A stretch of DNA of 64,000 nt from Dankookia rubra (GTDB taxonomy: Bacteria > Pseudomonadota > Alphaproteobacteria > Acetobacterales > Acetobacteraceae). The DNA is taken from the NCBI RefSeq assembly GCF_004355005.1, contig NZ_SMSJ01000004.1, positions 186,001 to 250,000 of the forward strand, in the 5' to 3' direction. The notes under the pieces were generated by a model. That model was not told the origin of the DNA, searched no databases, and was given only the letters and a program-made list of their open reading frames with translations. Positions 34,678 through 43,261 of the stretch are shown here, piece by piece. The stretch's first letter is position 1; every line of letters begins with the position of its first letter. The position numbers and the translations under genes were made by a program.

Positions 34678-35093
34678 CAGACGCCTCCCTTCGCGGGACG
34701 GAACAGGGGCAGCGTGATGTCGTCGTCCATCGGCGTGAAGGCGACCTGGAGCGGCATGTCGAGGACCAAGGCCTCGGGCGTCTGCTCGCAGTCCACGATG
34801 TTCGTCATCATGCGCGGGCCTTCCTCGAGCTCGACAACCGCGATCGCGTAAGGCGGCGTGAAGCCGGGCACGGGACGGTGGTGGATGACATAGCTGTGCA
34901 GCGTGGCGCGGCCCGAGGCCTCGAAGACCGTGACGTTGCGCGTGCCGGTATAGGGACTGAAGGGGCGGGGCGGGAAATACGCCTTTCCGGTATCGCCGCA
35001 GCGCTGCAGCAGCAGCTTCCCGTCCTTGGTGCCGTCCCAGAAATGCTTGGTTTCTGGCGTCGGCTTCGGCTTCGCCCTGCCGGGTGCGAGCAT
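34677..35093 (-). CDS. OB-fold (DUF35-type) partner of the thiolase
   Basis: A 138-residue protein. An N-terminal helix (KPTPETKHFWDGTKDGKLL) and a rubredoxin-like segment (LQRCGDTGKAYFPPRPFSP) precede an OB fold (ASGRATLHSYVIHH, YAIAVVELEEGPRMMTNIV). Only one of the usual four zinc Cys remains, so zinc is probably not bound. ATG at 35093 has AAGGAGG upstream and is preferred over one eight codons earlier. The stop overlaps the thiolase start (ATGA), and such pairs are normally co-purified partners. Confidence 0.9.
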   Translation of the reverse strand: MLAPGRAKPKPTPETKHFWDGTKDGKLLLQRCGDTGKAYFPPRPFSPYTGTRNVTVFEASGRATLHSYVIHHRPVPGFTPPYAIAVVELEEGPRMMTNIVDCEQTPEALVLDMPLQVAFTPMDDDITLPLFRPAKGGV

Positions 35094-35190
35094 GCCCGTT
35101 TCCTCCTTGGTTTCCAACGGAGGAAGCCTGCCACGGCGCGCGCGGCAGGGCGAGGGGGGCGGCGCAGGAATGCCCCGCCCCGGGCCGCCG

Positions 35191-36066
35191 CTACATCGCC
35201 GGGTACCAGCCGTCGTTGATCATCGCGTAGCCATCGCCGCGGCGGACCAGGTGCAGGAAGCCGGGAAAGTGCATGTGCATCCCCGCCACCGCCTGGCCGT
35301 CCGTGGCCACCATGTCGAAGACCCGGCGCCGCGTCGCCGCGGCCTGACCTGGGTCGATGTCGAAGGCCATGGTCACTTCCGGGCGGGGGATCTGGATCTC
35401 CGGCACGTGGATGATGTCGCCCCAGATCAGCAGGCTCTCCTTGCCCGAGTTCACCATGTAGCCGCTGTGCCCCGGGGTGTGGCCGGGGAAGGGCATTGCG
35501 GTGACGCCGGGAAAGACCTCGCCGCCGGTATGGGTCCGGGTGCGGGACTTGTAGGGCGCGACCTGCGTCCGCCCGGCCATGAAGTTGCGCGCGCGGCTCA
35601 TCTCGTCCGCCTTCGCCATCGCCGCGTCGTCGTGCCAGAAGGCCAGCTCAGCCTCGTGCATCACCAGCTCGGCATTCGGGAAGAGCGGCCGGCCCGCGGC
35701 ATCCGCGAGGCCGTTCGAGTGGTCGGGGTGCATATGCGTCAGCAGCACCGTATCGATCTCGGCCGGTGCGACGCCGATCGCCGCCAGGTTCTCGAACAGC
35801 TTGCCGCCGGTCGCTGCCATCGCGGTGCCGCAGCCGGTGTCGATCAGCGCGGTGCGGCCGCCGCTGCGGATGACGAAGGTGTTCACCGCAGTGCGGCGCG
35901 GCACCGGGCGGAAGCTGTCGCGCAGCAGCTGCGCCGCCTCCGCTTCCGGGATGTTCTGGATAACGGCCATGGAGCCATCGAGGTAGCCGTCGCTGACGGT
36001 GCAGACGGTGATGTCGCCGATCCGGCGGTGATGCACCGCCGGCACCTGCTTCTCCGGAATTGCCAT
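35191..36066 (-). CDS. Metallo-beta-lactamase-fold hydrolase
   Basis: A 291-residue cytoplasmic-looking hydrolase without a signal peptide. Metal motif HMHPDH in VLLTHMHPDHSNGL; later ligands in PFPGHTPGHSGYM, WGDIIH and AGMHMHFPGF. It is clearly related in layout to the exported enzyme at 8.1-9.0 kb. Lactonase, glyoxalase-II-like or ester hydrolysis are possible roles. The ATG at 36066 has AAGGGGA upstream. It ends about 100 bp from the OB-fold start and may be in the same minus-strand transcript. Confidence 0.88.
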   Translation of the reverse strand: MAIPEKQVPAVHHRRIGDITVCTVSDGYLDGSMAVIQNIPEAEAAQLLRDSFRPVPRRTAVNTFVIRSGGRTALIDTGCGTAMAATGGKLFENLAAIGVAPAEIDTVLLTHMHPDHSNGLADAAGRPLFPNAELVMHEAELAFWHDDAAMAKADEMSRARNFMAGRTQVAPYKSRTRTHTGGEVFPGVTAMPFPGHTPGHSGYMVNSGKESLLIWGDIIHVPEIQIPRPEVTMAFDIDPGQAAATRRRVFDMVATDGQAVAGMHMHFPGFLHLVRRGDGYAMINDGWYPAM

Positions 36067-36120
36067 GGCCGTTTCCCCTTGCTTCGTCGGGGGAGCCTAG
36101 GCCAGCCCGGCCGGCACCGC

Positions 36121-38439
36121 CTACCCCCGCCGGACCTGCGCCAGGAACTCCCCGGCCCGGCCGCGCAGCGTCGCCGCATGGCCGGTCAGGTCATTCGCCG
36201 CATGCAGCAGGGCGCCAGAGGCCTCCCCCGTTTCCTGCGCCGCGCGCTGCACGTCGCCGATCCGGTGGTTCACCGCCCCGGTGCCCTCGGCCACCTGGGC
36301 GGCGCTGCGGGCGATCTCGCGGGTTGCGGTACCCTGTTGCTCGACCGCCGCGGCGATGGCGCCGGTGACCTCGTTCATCCGCTCGACGGTGCCGCCGATG
36401 CCGCGCAGCGCCGACACCGCTTCCCCGGTCGCCGCCTGGATGGCGTGGATCTGCGCGCCGATCTCCTCGGTCGCGCGGGCGGTCTGGCTGGCCAGGGTCT
36501 TCACCTCGCTCGCCACCACGGCGAAGCCCTTGCCGGCCTCCCCGGCGCGGGCCGCCTCGATCGTCGCGTTCAGCGCCAGCAGGTTGGTCTGCCCGGCGAT
36601 GTCGCCGATCAGCCGCACCACGTCGCCGATCCGCTGCGCCGCCCGGGCCAAGCCCTGCACCGTGCCGTCGGTGGCCCGCGCCGCTTCGGCCGCCTCCCGC
36701 GCCACCGCGGCGCCGTCGGCCACCTGGCGGGTGATCTCGGCGACGCTCGCCGCCAGTTCCTCGGCGCTGGCCGCCACGGCCTGCACGTCAGCCCCGGCCC
36801 GGCCGCTCGCCTCCGCCACCACGCCGGCTTCCCGGCCGCTGGTCGCGGCGGTGCCGGACAGCGCCTGGGCCGCGCCGTGCACCTGCGCGGCGGCGGCGGC
36901 CACCGCCTCCACCACCCCGCCGATCTCCGCTTCGAAGCTGTCGGCCAGCCTGGCCTGCGCGGTCGCCAGCGACCAGGTGAGCATGGCGGAGACGTAGCGC
37001 CCCTGCGCATCCCGGATGGCGCAGACATGCAGGTCGAATACCTCCTCCCCCACCCGGATGCGGCTGCGGTGCGGCAGGCGCGACGGGTCGGACAGCAGGG
37101 CGCGCTGGTGTTCCGACTGGCCGTGCAGCACGTCGATGCTCTGGCCGACCAGCGCCTCCGCCTTGACCGGCAGCACGTGTTCGATCCGCCGCAGCAGGTC
37201 AATGCTGAAGGGATTGCAATATGTGATGCGGAAGTCGTCCTGCGGGTCGGCGGTCATGATGCCGTTCGACATCTGCTCCAGCATCTGCTGCTGCGCGAAG
37301 GCCTGCCGCACGGTGCCGCGCAGCGCCTCCAGCGCCCCGGCAATGGCGCCGATCTCGTCCCGCCGGTCGCGGTCGGGCACCGGGGTTTCGGCATTGCCGC
37401 CGGCGATGGTGCGAATGGTCCCCGCCAGGCGCCGCAGCGGCGTGCCGATTGCCCGCGCGGTCAGCCAGCCGGAGGCGACCAGGATCAGCGCCACCGCCAA
37501 GCCGATCCAGAGCACCGCCGCAGCGACCCGCTCGGCCGCCGCGGCGCTCGCCGCGATCCGCGCCGCGGCCAGGTCGCCGAGCCGCTCCCTCGCCTCGACC
37601 AGCGCCGCTTCCAGCCGCTGGCGCGCCGGGGTGCTGTGCTCTGTCCGCGCCTTCTGCATCGCCTCGGCCAGCCGCACCACCTCGAGCGCCGCCGTCGCGG
37701 TGCCCTCGGCGATGTCGGTGATGCGCTTCAGGTCGGCCGCGCCCGGCCCCTTGTCGGTGACCCCGGCCAGGGCGCGGGCATGCACCCGCAGCTGCGCCGA
37801 AGCCCGGCGAACCCGGCGCGCCTGGGCCTCGTCACCGGTGGCGAGGTAGCGCTGGCTGCCCAGCCGGATATCGCCCACCGCCTGGTGAAAGGTCATCAGC
37901 CGCTGCCGCGCCTCCTCCCGCTGCGCCTCGGGCACGTCGATCTCGACCATGCTCGAGACCGCCTCGAAAGCCTGGTCGTATTCGCCGATGCGCGGAAAGA
38001 GGCCGGTGTCGCGCTGGACGATCAGGTCCCGCCGGAAGCGCGCCTGATCGCCAATCGAGGCCGCGTAACCGGCCAATTCGCGCCGGGCGAGGTCCAGCGC
38101 CCCGGCCACCGCGGGATCGTCGGCGCGCTCCGCCGCCGCCCGCAGCCGGTCGCCCGCCCGGCCGACCTCCTGCTGCATCCTGGCCGCCAGCGCATCGACC
38201 GCCGACGTCGCCTGGGACAGCTGCACGTCGCGCAGCGCCATGGCGGCGCGGGCCACGTGCAGCGCGGCCTCGTGCGCCGCGGCCTGGGCCTGCACCGCCT
38301 GGCGCTCGGCCTGCTGCTGCGCCCCGGCCGCCGCCAGCTGCCCCTGGACCAGCAGGACCAGCCCGCCCAGCAGCAGGATGGCCAATATGGCGCTTGCCGC
38401 GAGCTTGCGGCCGACCGACAGGTTGCGGAACAGGCGCAT
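36121..38439 (-). CDS. Methyl-accepting chemotaxis protein
   Basis: A 772-residue receptor: TM1 near 14-33, a long helical periplasmic domain (about 34-305), TM2 near 306-326, HAMP 327-380 ([17 protein letters not shown]), a PAS-like domain about 388-495 ([19 protein letters not shown]), and a signalling domain 500-770 with the hairpin tip [20 protein letters not shown] and [20 protein letters not shown]. It senses a periplasmic or PAS-bound signal and controls CheA. The ATG at 38439 has GGAGGA upstream. No che genes are in the window, so it is an orphan receptor. Confidence 0.93.
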   Translation of the reverse strand: MRLFRNLSVGRKLAASAILAILLLGGLVLLVQGQLAAAGAQQQAERQAVQAQAAAHEAALHVARAAMALRDVQLSQATSAVDALAARMQQEVGRAGDRLRAAAERADDPAVAGALDLARRELAGYAASIGDQARFRRDLIVQRDTGLFPRIGEYDQAFEAVSSMVEIDVPEAQREEARQRLMTFHQAVGDIRLGSQRYLATGDEAQARRVRRASAQLRVHARALAGVTDKGPGAADLKRITDIAEGTATAALEVVRLAEAMQKARTEHSTPARQRLEAALVEARERLGDLAAARIAASAAAAERVAAAVLWIGLAVALILVASGWLTARAIGTPLRRLAGTIRTIAGGNAETPVPDRDRRDEIGAIAGALEALRGTVRQAFAQQQMLEQMSNGIMTADPQDDFRITYCNPFSIDLLRRIEHVLPVKAEALVGQSIDVLHGQSEHQRALLSDPSRLPHRSRIRVGEEVFDLHVCAIRDAQGRYVSAMLTWSLATAQARLADSFEAEIGGVVEAVAAAAAQVHGAAQALSGTAATSGREAGVVAEASGRAGADVQAVAASAEELAASVAEITRQVADGAAVAREAAEAARATDGTVQGLARAAQRIGDVVRLIGDIAGQTNLLALNATIEAARAGEAGKGFAVVASEVKTLASQTARATEEIGAQIHAIQAATGEAVSALRGIGGTVERMNEVTGAIAAAVEQQGTATREIARSAAQVAEGTGAVNHRIGDVQRAAQETGEASGALLHAANDLTGHAATLRGRAGEFLAQVRRG

Positions 38440-38561
38440 GATGGGTCCTCCTGCCCGGGACCCTGCACCGGCCGGGGTTAAGCCGGCGCAAACGCTCCCC
38501 TCTCGACAGCACGCGACCGCCGCGCCACCGTCCGCGCCAAGACTGGTCGGGAACCGGGACG

Positions 38562-39200
38562 ATGCTGTTCGACTTCGAGACACTGTCCGCTCAGGACCGC
38601 TACAAGCTGGTGGTATCCTCCGTCGTGCCGCGGCCGATCGCCTGGGTTGTGACGCAGGACGCGGCCGGCACGGTCAATGCCGCGCCCTATTCCTTCTTCA
38701 ACGCCTTCTCCGACGATCCCGTGGTGATCGGCTTCGGCGCCGGGCCGCGTCCCGCCGGCGCGCTGAAGGACACCGCGGACAATATCCGCCAGACCGGCGA
38801 GTTCGTGGTGAACCTGGTGCCCGAGAGCGCCATCCACGGCATGAATGCCACCGCCATCGACTTCCCCCCGGGGGTGGACGAGCTGGCCGAAGCGGGGCTG
38901 AGCAAGACCGCCTCCAGCAAGGTCAAGCCGCCGCGCATCACCGAAAGCCCGGTCGCGCTGGAATGCGTGACCTTCCAACTGATCCCCGCGGGGCACCACA
39001 CCATCGTGCTCGGCCGGGTCATCGCCATGCACATCAACGACGACTGCATGCTGGACGCCGCGAAGTTCTACGTCGACACGCCGAAGCTCGGCCTGGTCGG
39101 CCGCATGCACGGCCGCGGCTGGTATACCCGCACCACGGACCGGATCGAGGTGCCGCGGATCTCGGTCGCGGAGTGGGAGGCGAAGAAGGCGGCCGAATAG
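38562..39200 (+). CDS. Flavin reductase-like / FMN-binding split-barrel protein
   Basis: A 212-residue protein of the flavoredoxin/flavin-reductase family. It has [36 protein letters not shown] (flavin-contact segment), TGEFVVNLV and a late [11 protein letters not shown]. It binds FMN and reduces flavins or acts as an oxidoreductase. It is divergent from the chemoreceptor (about 120 bp between starts), with no close functional neighbour. Confidence 0.87.
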   Translation: MLFDFETLSAQDRYKLVVSSVVPRPIAWVVTQDAAGTVNAAPYSFFNAFSDDPVVIGFGAGPRPAGALKDTADNIRQTGEFVVNLVPESAIHGMNATAIDFPPGVDELAEAGLSKTASSKVKPPRITESPVALECVTFQLIPAGHHTIVLGRVIAMHINDDCMLDAAKFYVDTPKLGLVGRMHGRGWYTRTTDRIEVPRISVAEWEAKKAAE

Positions 39201-39303
39201 CCCCGCCCGACTCGGGACGGGCCCGGGCGGTTGCGCGTGGCGGCGCCGCCGGGTCAGCGGGTTCGCGGCTCCGGGTGGTTCCGCCCTGCAGCGATCTGCT
39301 TTA

Positions 39304-39337
39304 AGGGGCATTTGAGAACCTTTCGCAAATGACCCCT
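39304..39337 (+). promoter_or_regulatory. Fur-like palindrome overlapping the permease start codon
   Basis: CATTTGAGAA-CCT-TTCGCAAATG (39309-39331) has 9 of 10 paired bases, extended outward by AGGGG on the left and CCCCT on the right. The ATG of the permease (39329-39331) is the last three bases of the core, so a bound repressor would cover the translation start. Read on the minus strand, TTGCGAAAGGTTCTCAAATG closely matches TTGCGAATGGTTCTTATTAT at 48981-48962. Confidence 0.7.
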
Positions 39338-41008
39338 GCCCCTTCCGTTATCGCCGCCGAGCGCCTTGCCGCGGCCCCGCCGCGCGCCCGTCCTCCCCGC
39401 GCCGGCTGGTCCCAACTGGCCCTGCCGCTGGCCGGCCTGGTCGCGGCGCCGTTGCTGGCGGTGCTGGTCTCGGCCGCGGTGCCGGCGGGTGCGGTCTGGC
39501 ACCACATCGTCAGCACCACCCTGCCGGAGATGCTGGCGAATTCCGCCCTGCTCTTCCTGCTGGTCGGCCTGATGACGGCAACCGCCGGCGCGGTCTCGGC
39601 CTGGCTGGTCACCGCCTGCAGATTTCCCGGCCGCGGGGCGCTGGAAGTGGCGCTGCTGCTGCCGATGGCGATGCCGGCCTATGTCTGCGGCTATGCCTAT
39701 ACCTGGCTGCTGGACGTCGCCGGCCCGGTGCAGACGATGCTCCGCAGCGTCACCGGCCTGCGCTGGGGCCAGTACTGGTTTCCCGAGATCCGCAGCCTGC
39801 CGGGCGCCGCGCTGATGCTGGCGATGGTGCTCTACCCCTACGTCTACCTGCTCTGCCGCAACGCCTTCCAGCAGCAGAGCGTCTGCCTGCTCGAAGCCTC
39901 TCGCACCCTCGGCCATTCGCTGGGATCCTGCTTCCTCCGCCTTGCCTTGCCCATGGCCCGGCCGGCGATCGTCGCCGGGATGGCCCTCGCCCTGATGGAG
40001 ACCTTGGCGGATTTCGGCACGGTGCAGCATTTCGCGGTCCGCACCTTCACCACCGGAATCTACGAGGCCTGGTTCGGACTCGGCGACCGCGGCGCCGCCA
40101 GCCAGCTGGCCGCCTGCCTGATGGGTCTGGTGGCGCTGCTGCTGGCGCTGGAACAGGTCAGCCGCGGTGGCCGCCGCTTCCACCCGACCACCAACCGGAA
40201 CCCCGTGCTGCGGCCGGTGGCGCTGCGGGGCTGGAAGGCCGCCGGCGCCTTCGTCCTCTGCGCCCTGCCGGTCGGGCTCGGCTTCCTGCTGCCGGCCGGC
40301 ACCCTGCTGGTGCTGATGCTGCAGGTCGGCGACCCGCTGGAGCCCGCCCGCTTCCTGCCTTTCGCCCGCAACAGCGTGGTGCTGGCCGGGCTCGCCGCGG
40401 CCGCCGCGGTCACCCTCGCCGGCTTCCTCGCCTGGGCGGCCCGGCTGCACCCGCAGGCGCCGCAACGCCTGGCGGTGAGGGTCGCCGGGCTCGGCTATGC
40501 CATCCCCGGCTCGGTCATCGCGGTCGGCACGCTGGTGCCGCTCGGCCTCTTCGACAATGCGCTCGACGGCTGGATGCGGGCGCGGTTCGGCGTTTCCACC
40601 GGGCTGCTGCTCTCGGGCGGGGTATTGGCACTGGTCTTCGCCTACCTGGTCCGGTTCCTGGCGGTGGCGCTCTCGGCGGTCGAATCCGGGCTCGGGCAAG
40701 TGAAGCCATCGCTGCGGCATGCGGCGCGGGTGCTAGGCGCCTCGCCGGCCGGGGCGGTCTGGCGGGTGGAGCTGCCGCTGGCCCGCGGCAGCCTCTTCAC
40801 CGCCTTCCTGCTGGTCTTTGTCGATACGATGAAGGAATTGCCGGCGACGCTGATCGTCCGGCCGTTCGATTTCGATACGCTGGCGGTCAGGGTCCATGGG
40901 CTCGCCGCGGACGAAAGGCTGGCGGAGGCCAGCACCGCCGCCCTGCTCATCGTCGTAACCGGCCTGCTGCCTGTGCTCGCCCTGACCAGGGCGATGCGGC
41001 GGGCCTGA
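39329..41008 (+). CDS. Iron(III) ABC transporter permease (FbpB/SfuB type)
   Basis: A 559-residue fused permease with about twelve membrane helices and two copies of the EAA loop (EASRTLGHSLGSCFLRLALP and HAARVLGASPAGAVWRVELP), as in ferric-iron permeases of the Sfu/Fbp/Hit class. It moves Fe3+ delivered by a periplasmic binding protein, for which the gene at 47.9-48.9 kb is the natural candidate. No ATPase gene is adjacent. The start at 39329 lies inside a Fur-like palindrome and has no ribosome site, so a leaderless mRNA or a later start is possible. Confidence 0.9.
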   Translation: MTPAPSVIAAERLAAAPPRARPPRAGWSQLALPLAGLVAAPLLAVLVSAAVPAGAVWHHIVSTTLPEMLANSALLFLLVGLMTATAGAVSAWLVTACRFPGRGALEVALLLPMAMPAYVCGYAYTWLLDVAGPVQTMLRSVTGLRWGQYWFPEIRSLPGAALMLAMVLYPYVYLLCRNAFQQQSVCLLEASRTLGHSLGSCFLRLALPMARPAIVAGMALALMETLADFGTVQHFAVRTFTTGIYEAWFGLGDRGAASQLAACLMGLVALLLALEQVSRGGRRFHPTTNRNPVLRPVALRGWKAAGAFVLCALPVGLGFLLPAGTLLVLMLQVGDPLEPARFLPFARNSVVLAGLAAAAAVTLAGFLAWAARLHPQAPQRLAVRVAGLGYAIPGSVIAVGTLVPLGLFDNALDGWMRARFGVSTGLLLSGGVLALVFAYLVRFLAVALSAVESGLGQVKPSLRHAARVLGASPAGAVWRVELPLARGSLFTAFLLVFVDTMKELPATLIVRPFDFDTLAVRVHGLAADERLAEASTAALLIVVTGLLPVLALTRAMRRA

Positions 41009-41194
41009 CGAGGACCCGAATGTACTTGACGAGGAATATGTAACGACGTTCACACTATTGTGGGTTGGCAGCGCAACGCCTCGCAACGCTCCCGGCCATG
41101 CGGCATTAGTCAAATTCCCGATCCGAACCGGGCGGCCGCCGTCCATTGCGAACCGGGCCCGCTCCCCCTCCCCTTGATCGAACGGCCGTTCCCG

Positions 41195-42790
41195 ATGCCC
41201 AGCTTCGCCGCGCTCTTCGACACGGAGGCCCTGGCGCCGCACGGGGTCTGCCTGCTCTGGCGGCCCGAGTTGCTCTGGCTGCACGTGATCTCGGATGCGG
41301 TGACTGGCCTTGCCTATTGGTCCATTCCGGTGGTGCTGACCATCATCGCGCTGCGCCGGCGCGACATGATCTATCCTTGGGCGCTCGAGCTCTTCGCGGT
41401 GTTCATCCTGGCCTGCGGCGCCACCCATTTCCTGTCCATCTGGACGTTGTGGCGCCCGGATTACGGCTTGCAGGGCGCCGTCAAGGCGGTCACCGCCGTC
41501 GTCTCCCTGGTGACCGCCATCGCGCTCTGGCCGCTGCTGCCGAGGCTGCTCGCCCTGCCCTCCAGCGCCTCGCTGGCCAATGCCAATGCCCGGCTGACCC
41601 GCGAGGTTGCCGAGCGGCGCGAGGCCGAGCAGCGCGCCCGCGGCAGCGAGGCGCGGCTGGCCGGCTTCTTTGCCCACCAGGCGGATGCGCTCTTCGTTGT
41701 CCGGGCCGGGCGCGATGCGGCCGGCGATACGTCTGCGGGCGGCTTCGCCTTCGAGACGGTGAACCCCGCCTTCTGCCGCATGTTCGCGGTCACCCGGGAA
41801 CGGATCGAGGGCGCCGGGCCGGACCGGCTGCTGGCGAGCGAGGGGGCCGCGCAGCTCGACCGCGAATTCGCCGAATGCTTCCGCACCGGCCAGCCACGCA
41901 GCTGGGAAAGTGCCACCACCGGCCCCGACGGCACCCAGCACTGGCACACCGTGCTGGTGCCGCTGCCCGCCGATGCGGATGGCGTGGTGCGGCTGCTCGG
42001 CAGCCTGCGCGACGTGACCGAGTTGCGCCGGCTGCAACTCGACCTAGTCGAGACCGCGCGCCGCGCCACCATCGGCGCCATGTGCGCCGGGGTGGCGCAT
42101 GAGATGAGCCAGCCGGTCAACATCATCGGGCTCTGGGCCGACCGCGCCCGCAGCACGCTGGATGCCGGCCATGTCCGGCCGCGCCGGGCGATGGAGGTGG
42201 TGCTCGACCAGACCCGGCGGCTCGGCGCGCTGCTGGAGCGGATGCGCGACCTGGCGCGCAACCCGATCCCGGGGGACGAGCCCTTCGACGCCGCCGCCGC
42301 GGTCTCCGCCGCAGTCGAGGTCGCCCGCCGCGCCTGGGCGCTCGACCGGATCGAGGTGGTGCTGGAGCCGCACGCCGAGGCGCCGGTGCGCGGCCGGCCG
42401 GCCCAACTGGAACAGGCGGTGCTGCACCTGCTGGAGAATGCCCGCGACGCCGTGCTGCAGCGCCGGCAGCGGGAGGCGGAGGCGCCGGCCCGCATCACCG
42501 TGTCCATCATCGGCAACGCGATTCCGGACAGCGTCACCATCGCAGTGCGCGACACCGGCGGCGGGGTGCCGACGACCATGGCCGGCCACATGCTGGAACC
42601 CTTCGTCACCTCCAAGGATCCCGGCCAGGGCACCGGGCTCGGCCTGCCGCTGGCAGTGGGCATCGCCCGCGGCATGGGCGGCCGATTGGCCTGGGCCAAT
42701 GCCGCCGAGGACCGGCCGGATTCGGGTGCGGTCTTCCGGCTGATCCTGCCCCTGGCGATCCCCGGTCCGGCGGCAGGCACGACGGCATGA
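41195..42790 (+). CDS. Histidine kinase with ethylene-receptor-like N-terminal domain
   Basis: A 531-residue kinase. Residues 25-100 are three membrane helices with VISDAVTGLAYWSIP and ILACGATHFLSIW. Asp34, Tyr41, Ile44, Pro45, Cys74 and His78 fall in the same spacing as Asp25, Tyr32, Ile35, Pro36, Cys65 and His69 of plant ETR1, whose Cys/His hold copper and ethylene. A PAS-like domain follows (about 145-275). The kinase core has His302 in AHEMSQPVNIIG, LLENARDAV, RDTGGGVP and GQGTGLGLPL. The start at 41195 gives a complete first helix. It overlaps the receiver gene by ATGA. Confidence 0.9.
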   Translation: MPSFAALFDTEALAPHGVCLLWRPELLWLHVISDAVTGLAYWSIPVVLTIIALRRRDMIYPWALELFAVFILACGATHFLSIWTLWRPDYGLQGAVKAVTAVVSLVTAIALWPLLPRLLALPSSASLANANARLTREVAERREAEQRARGSEARLAGFFAHQADALFVVRAGRDAAGDTSAGGFAFETVNPAFCRMFAVTRERIEGAGPDRLLASEGAAQLDREFAECFRTGQPRSWESATTGPDGTQHWHTVLVPLPADADGVVRLLGSLRDVTELRRLQLDLVETARRATIGAMCAGVAHEMSQPVNIIGLWADRARSTLDAGHVRPRRAMEVVLDQTRRLGALLERMRDLARNPIPGDEPFDAAAAVSAAVEVARRAWALDRIEVVLEPHAEAPVRGRPAQLEQAVLHLLENARDAVLQRRQREAEAPARITVSIIGNAIPDSVTIAVRDTGGGVPTTMAGHMLEPFVTSKDPGQGTGLGLPLAVGIARGMGGRLAWANAAEDRPDSGAVFRLILPLAIPGPAAGTTA

Positions 42791-43170
42791 GCATGGGCGC
42801 GGGCCTTAGCGTGCTGATGGCCGAGGACGAGTGGCTGGCCGCCGAGGTGCTGGCCGAGGCGCTGGCGGATGCCGGCTTCACCGTGCTGACCGCGCCCGAT
42901 GGGCTGGCGGCGCTGGAAATGGCCGCCGGCGGCACGCGCTTCGACCTGCTGCTGACCGATCTGCGGATGCCGCGGATGGACGGGCGGGAGCTGATCGCCC
43001 GGCTGCGTGCCGAGCGACCGGACCTGCCGGTCGTGGTGATGACCGGTTTCCCGCCGCCGGACGGCGCAGACGCGCTGCATGGCGGCAAGGCGCCGCTGCG
43101 GCTGCTGACCAAGCCGGTCGAGATCGCCCCGCTGGTCGCGGCGCTGCGGGCGGTCGCCGGATTGACCTGA
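42787..43170 (+). CDS. Single-domain response regulator
   Basis: A 127-residue receiver domain only. Acidic pocket in MAEDEW, phospho-acceptor Asp58 in LLLTDLRMPRMDG, Thr in VVVMTGF and Lys109 in LLTKPVE. It starts inside the kinase stop (ATGA), so it is the cognate partner. With no DNA-binding or enzyme output, it probably acts by protein contact or as a phosphate sink. The penicillin-acylase gene follows 91 bp downstream. Confidence 0.92.
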   Translation: MSMGAGLSVLMAEDEWLAAEVLAEALADAGFTVLTAPDGLAALEMAAGGTRFDLLLTDLRMPRMDGRELIARLRAERPDLPVVVMTGFPPPDGADALHGGKAPLRLLTKPVEIAPLVAALRAVAGLT

Positions 43171-43261
43171 GCCGGCCCGAACCGGCGCGCCGCTGCCGCG
43201 CTTGGCTCGCTTGCACCCGCCGGCGTCCCAGGCCAGGGCGGGACCCGAAGCGGGAGCGGGC

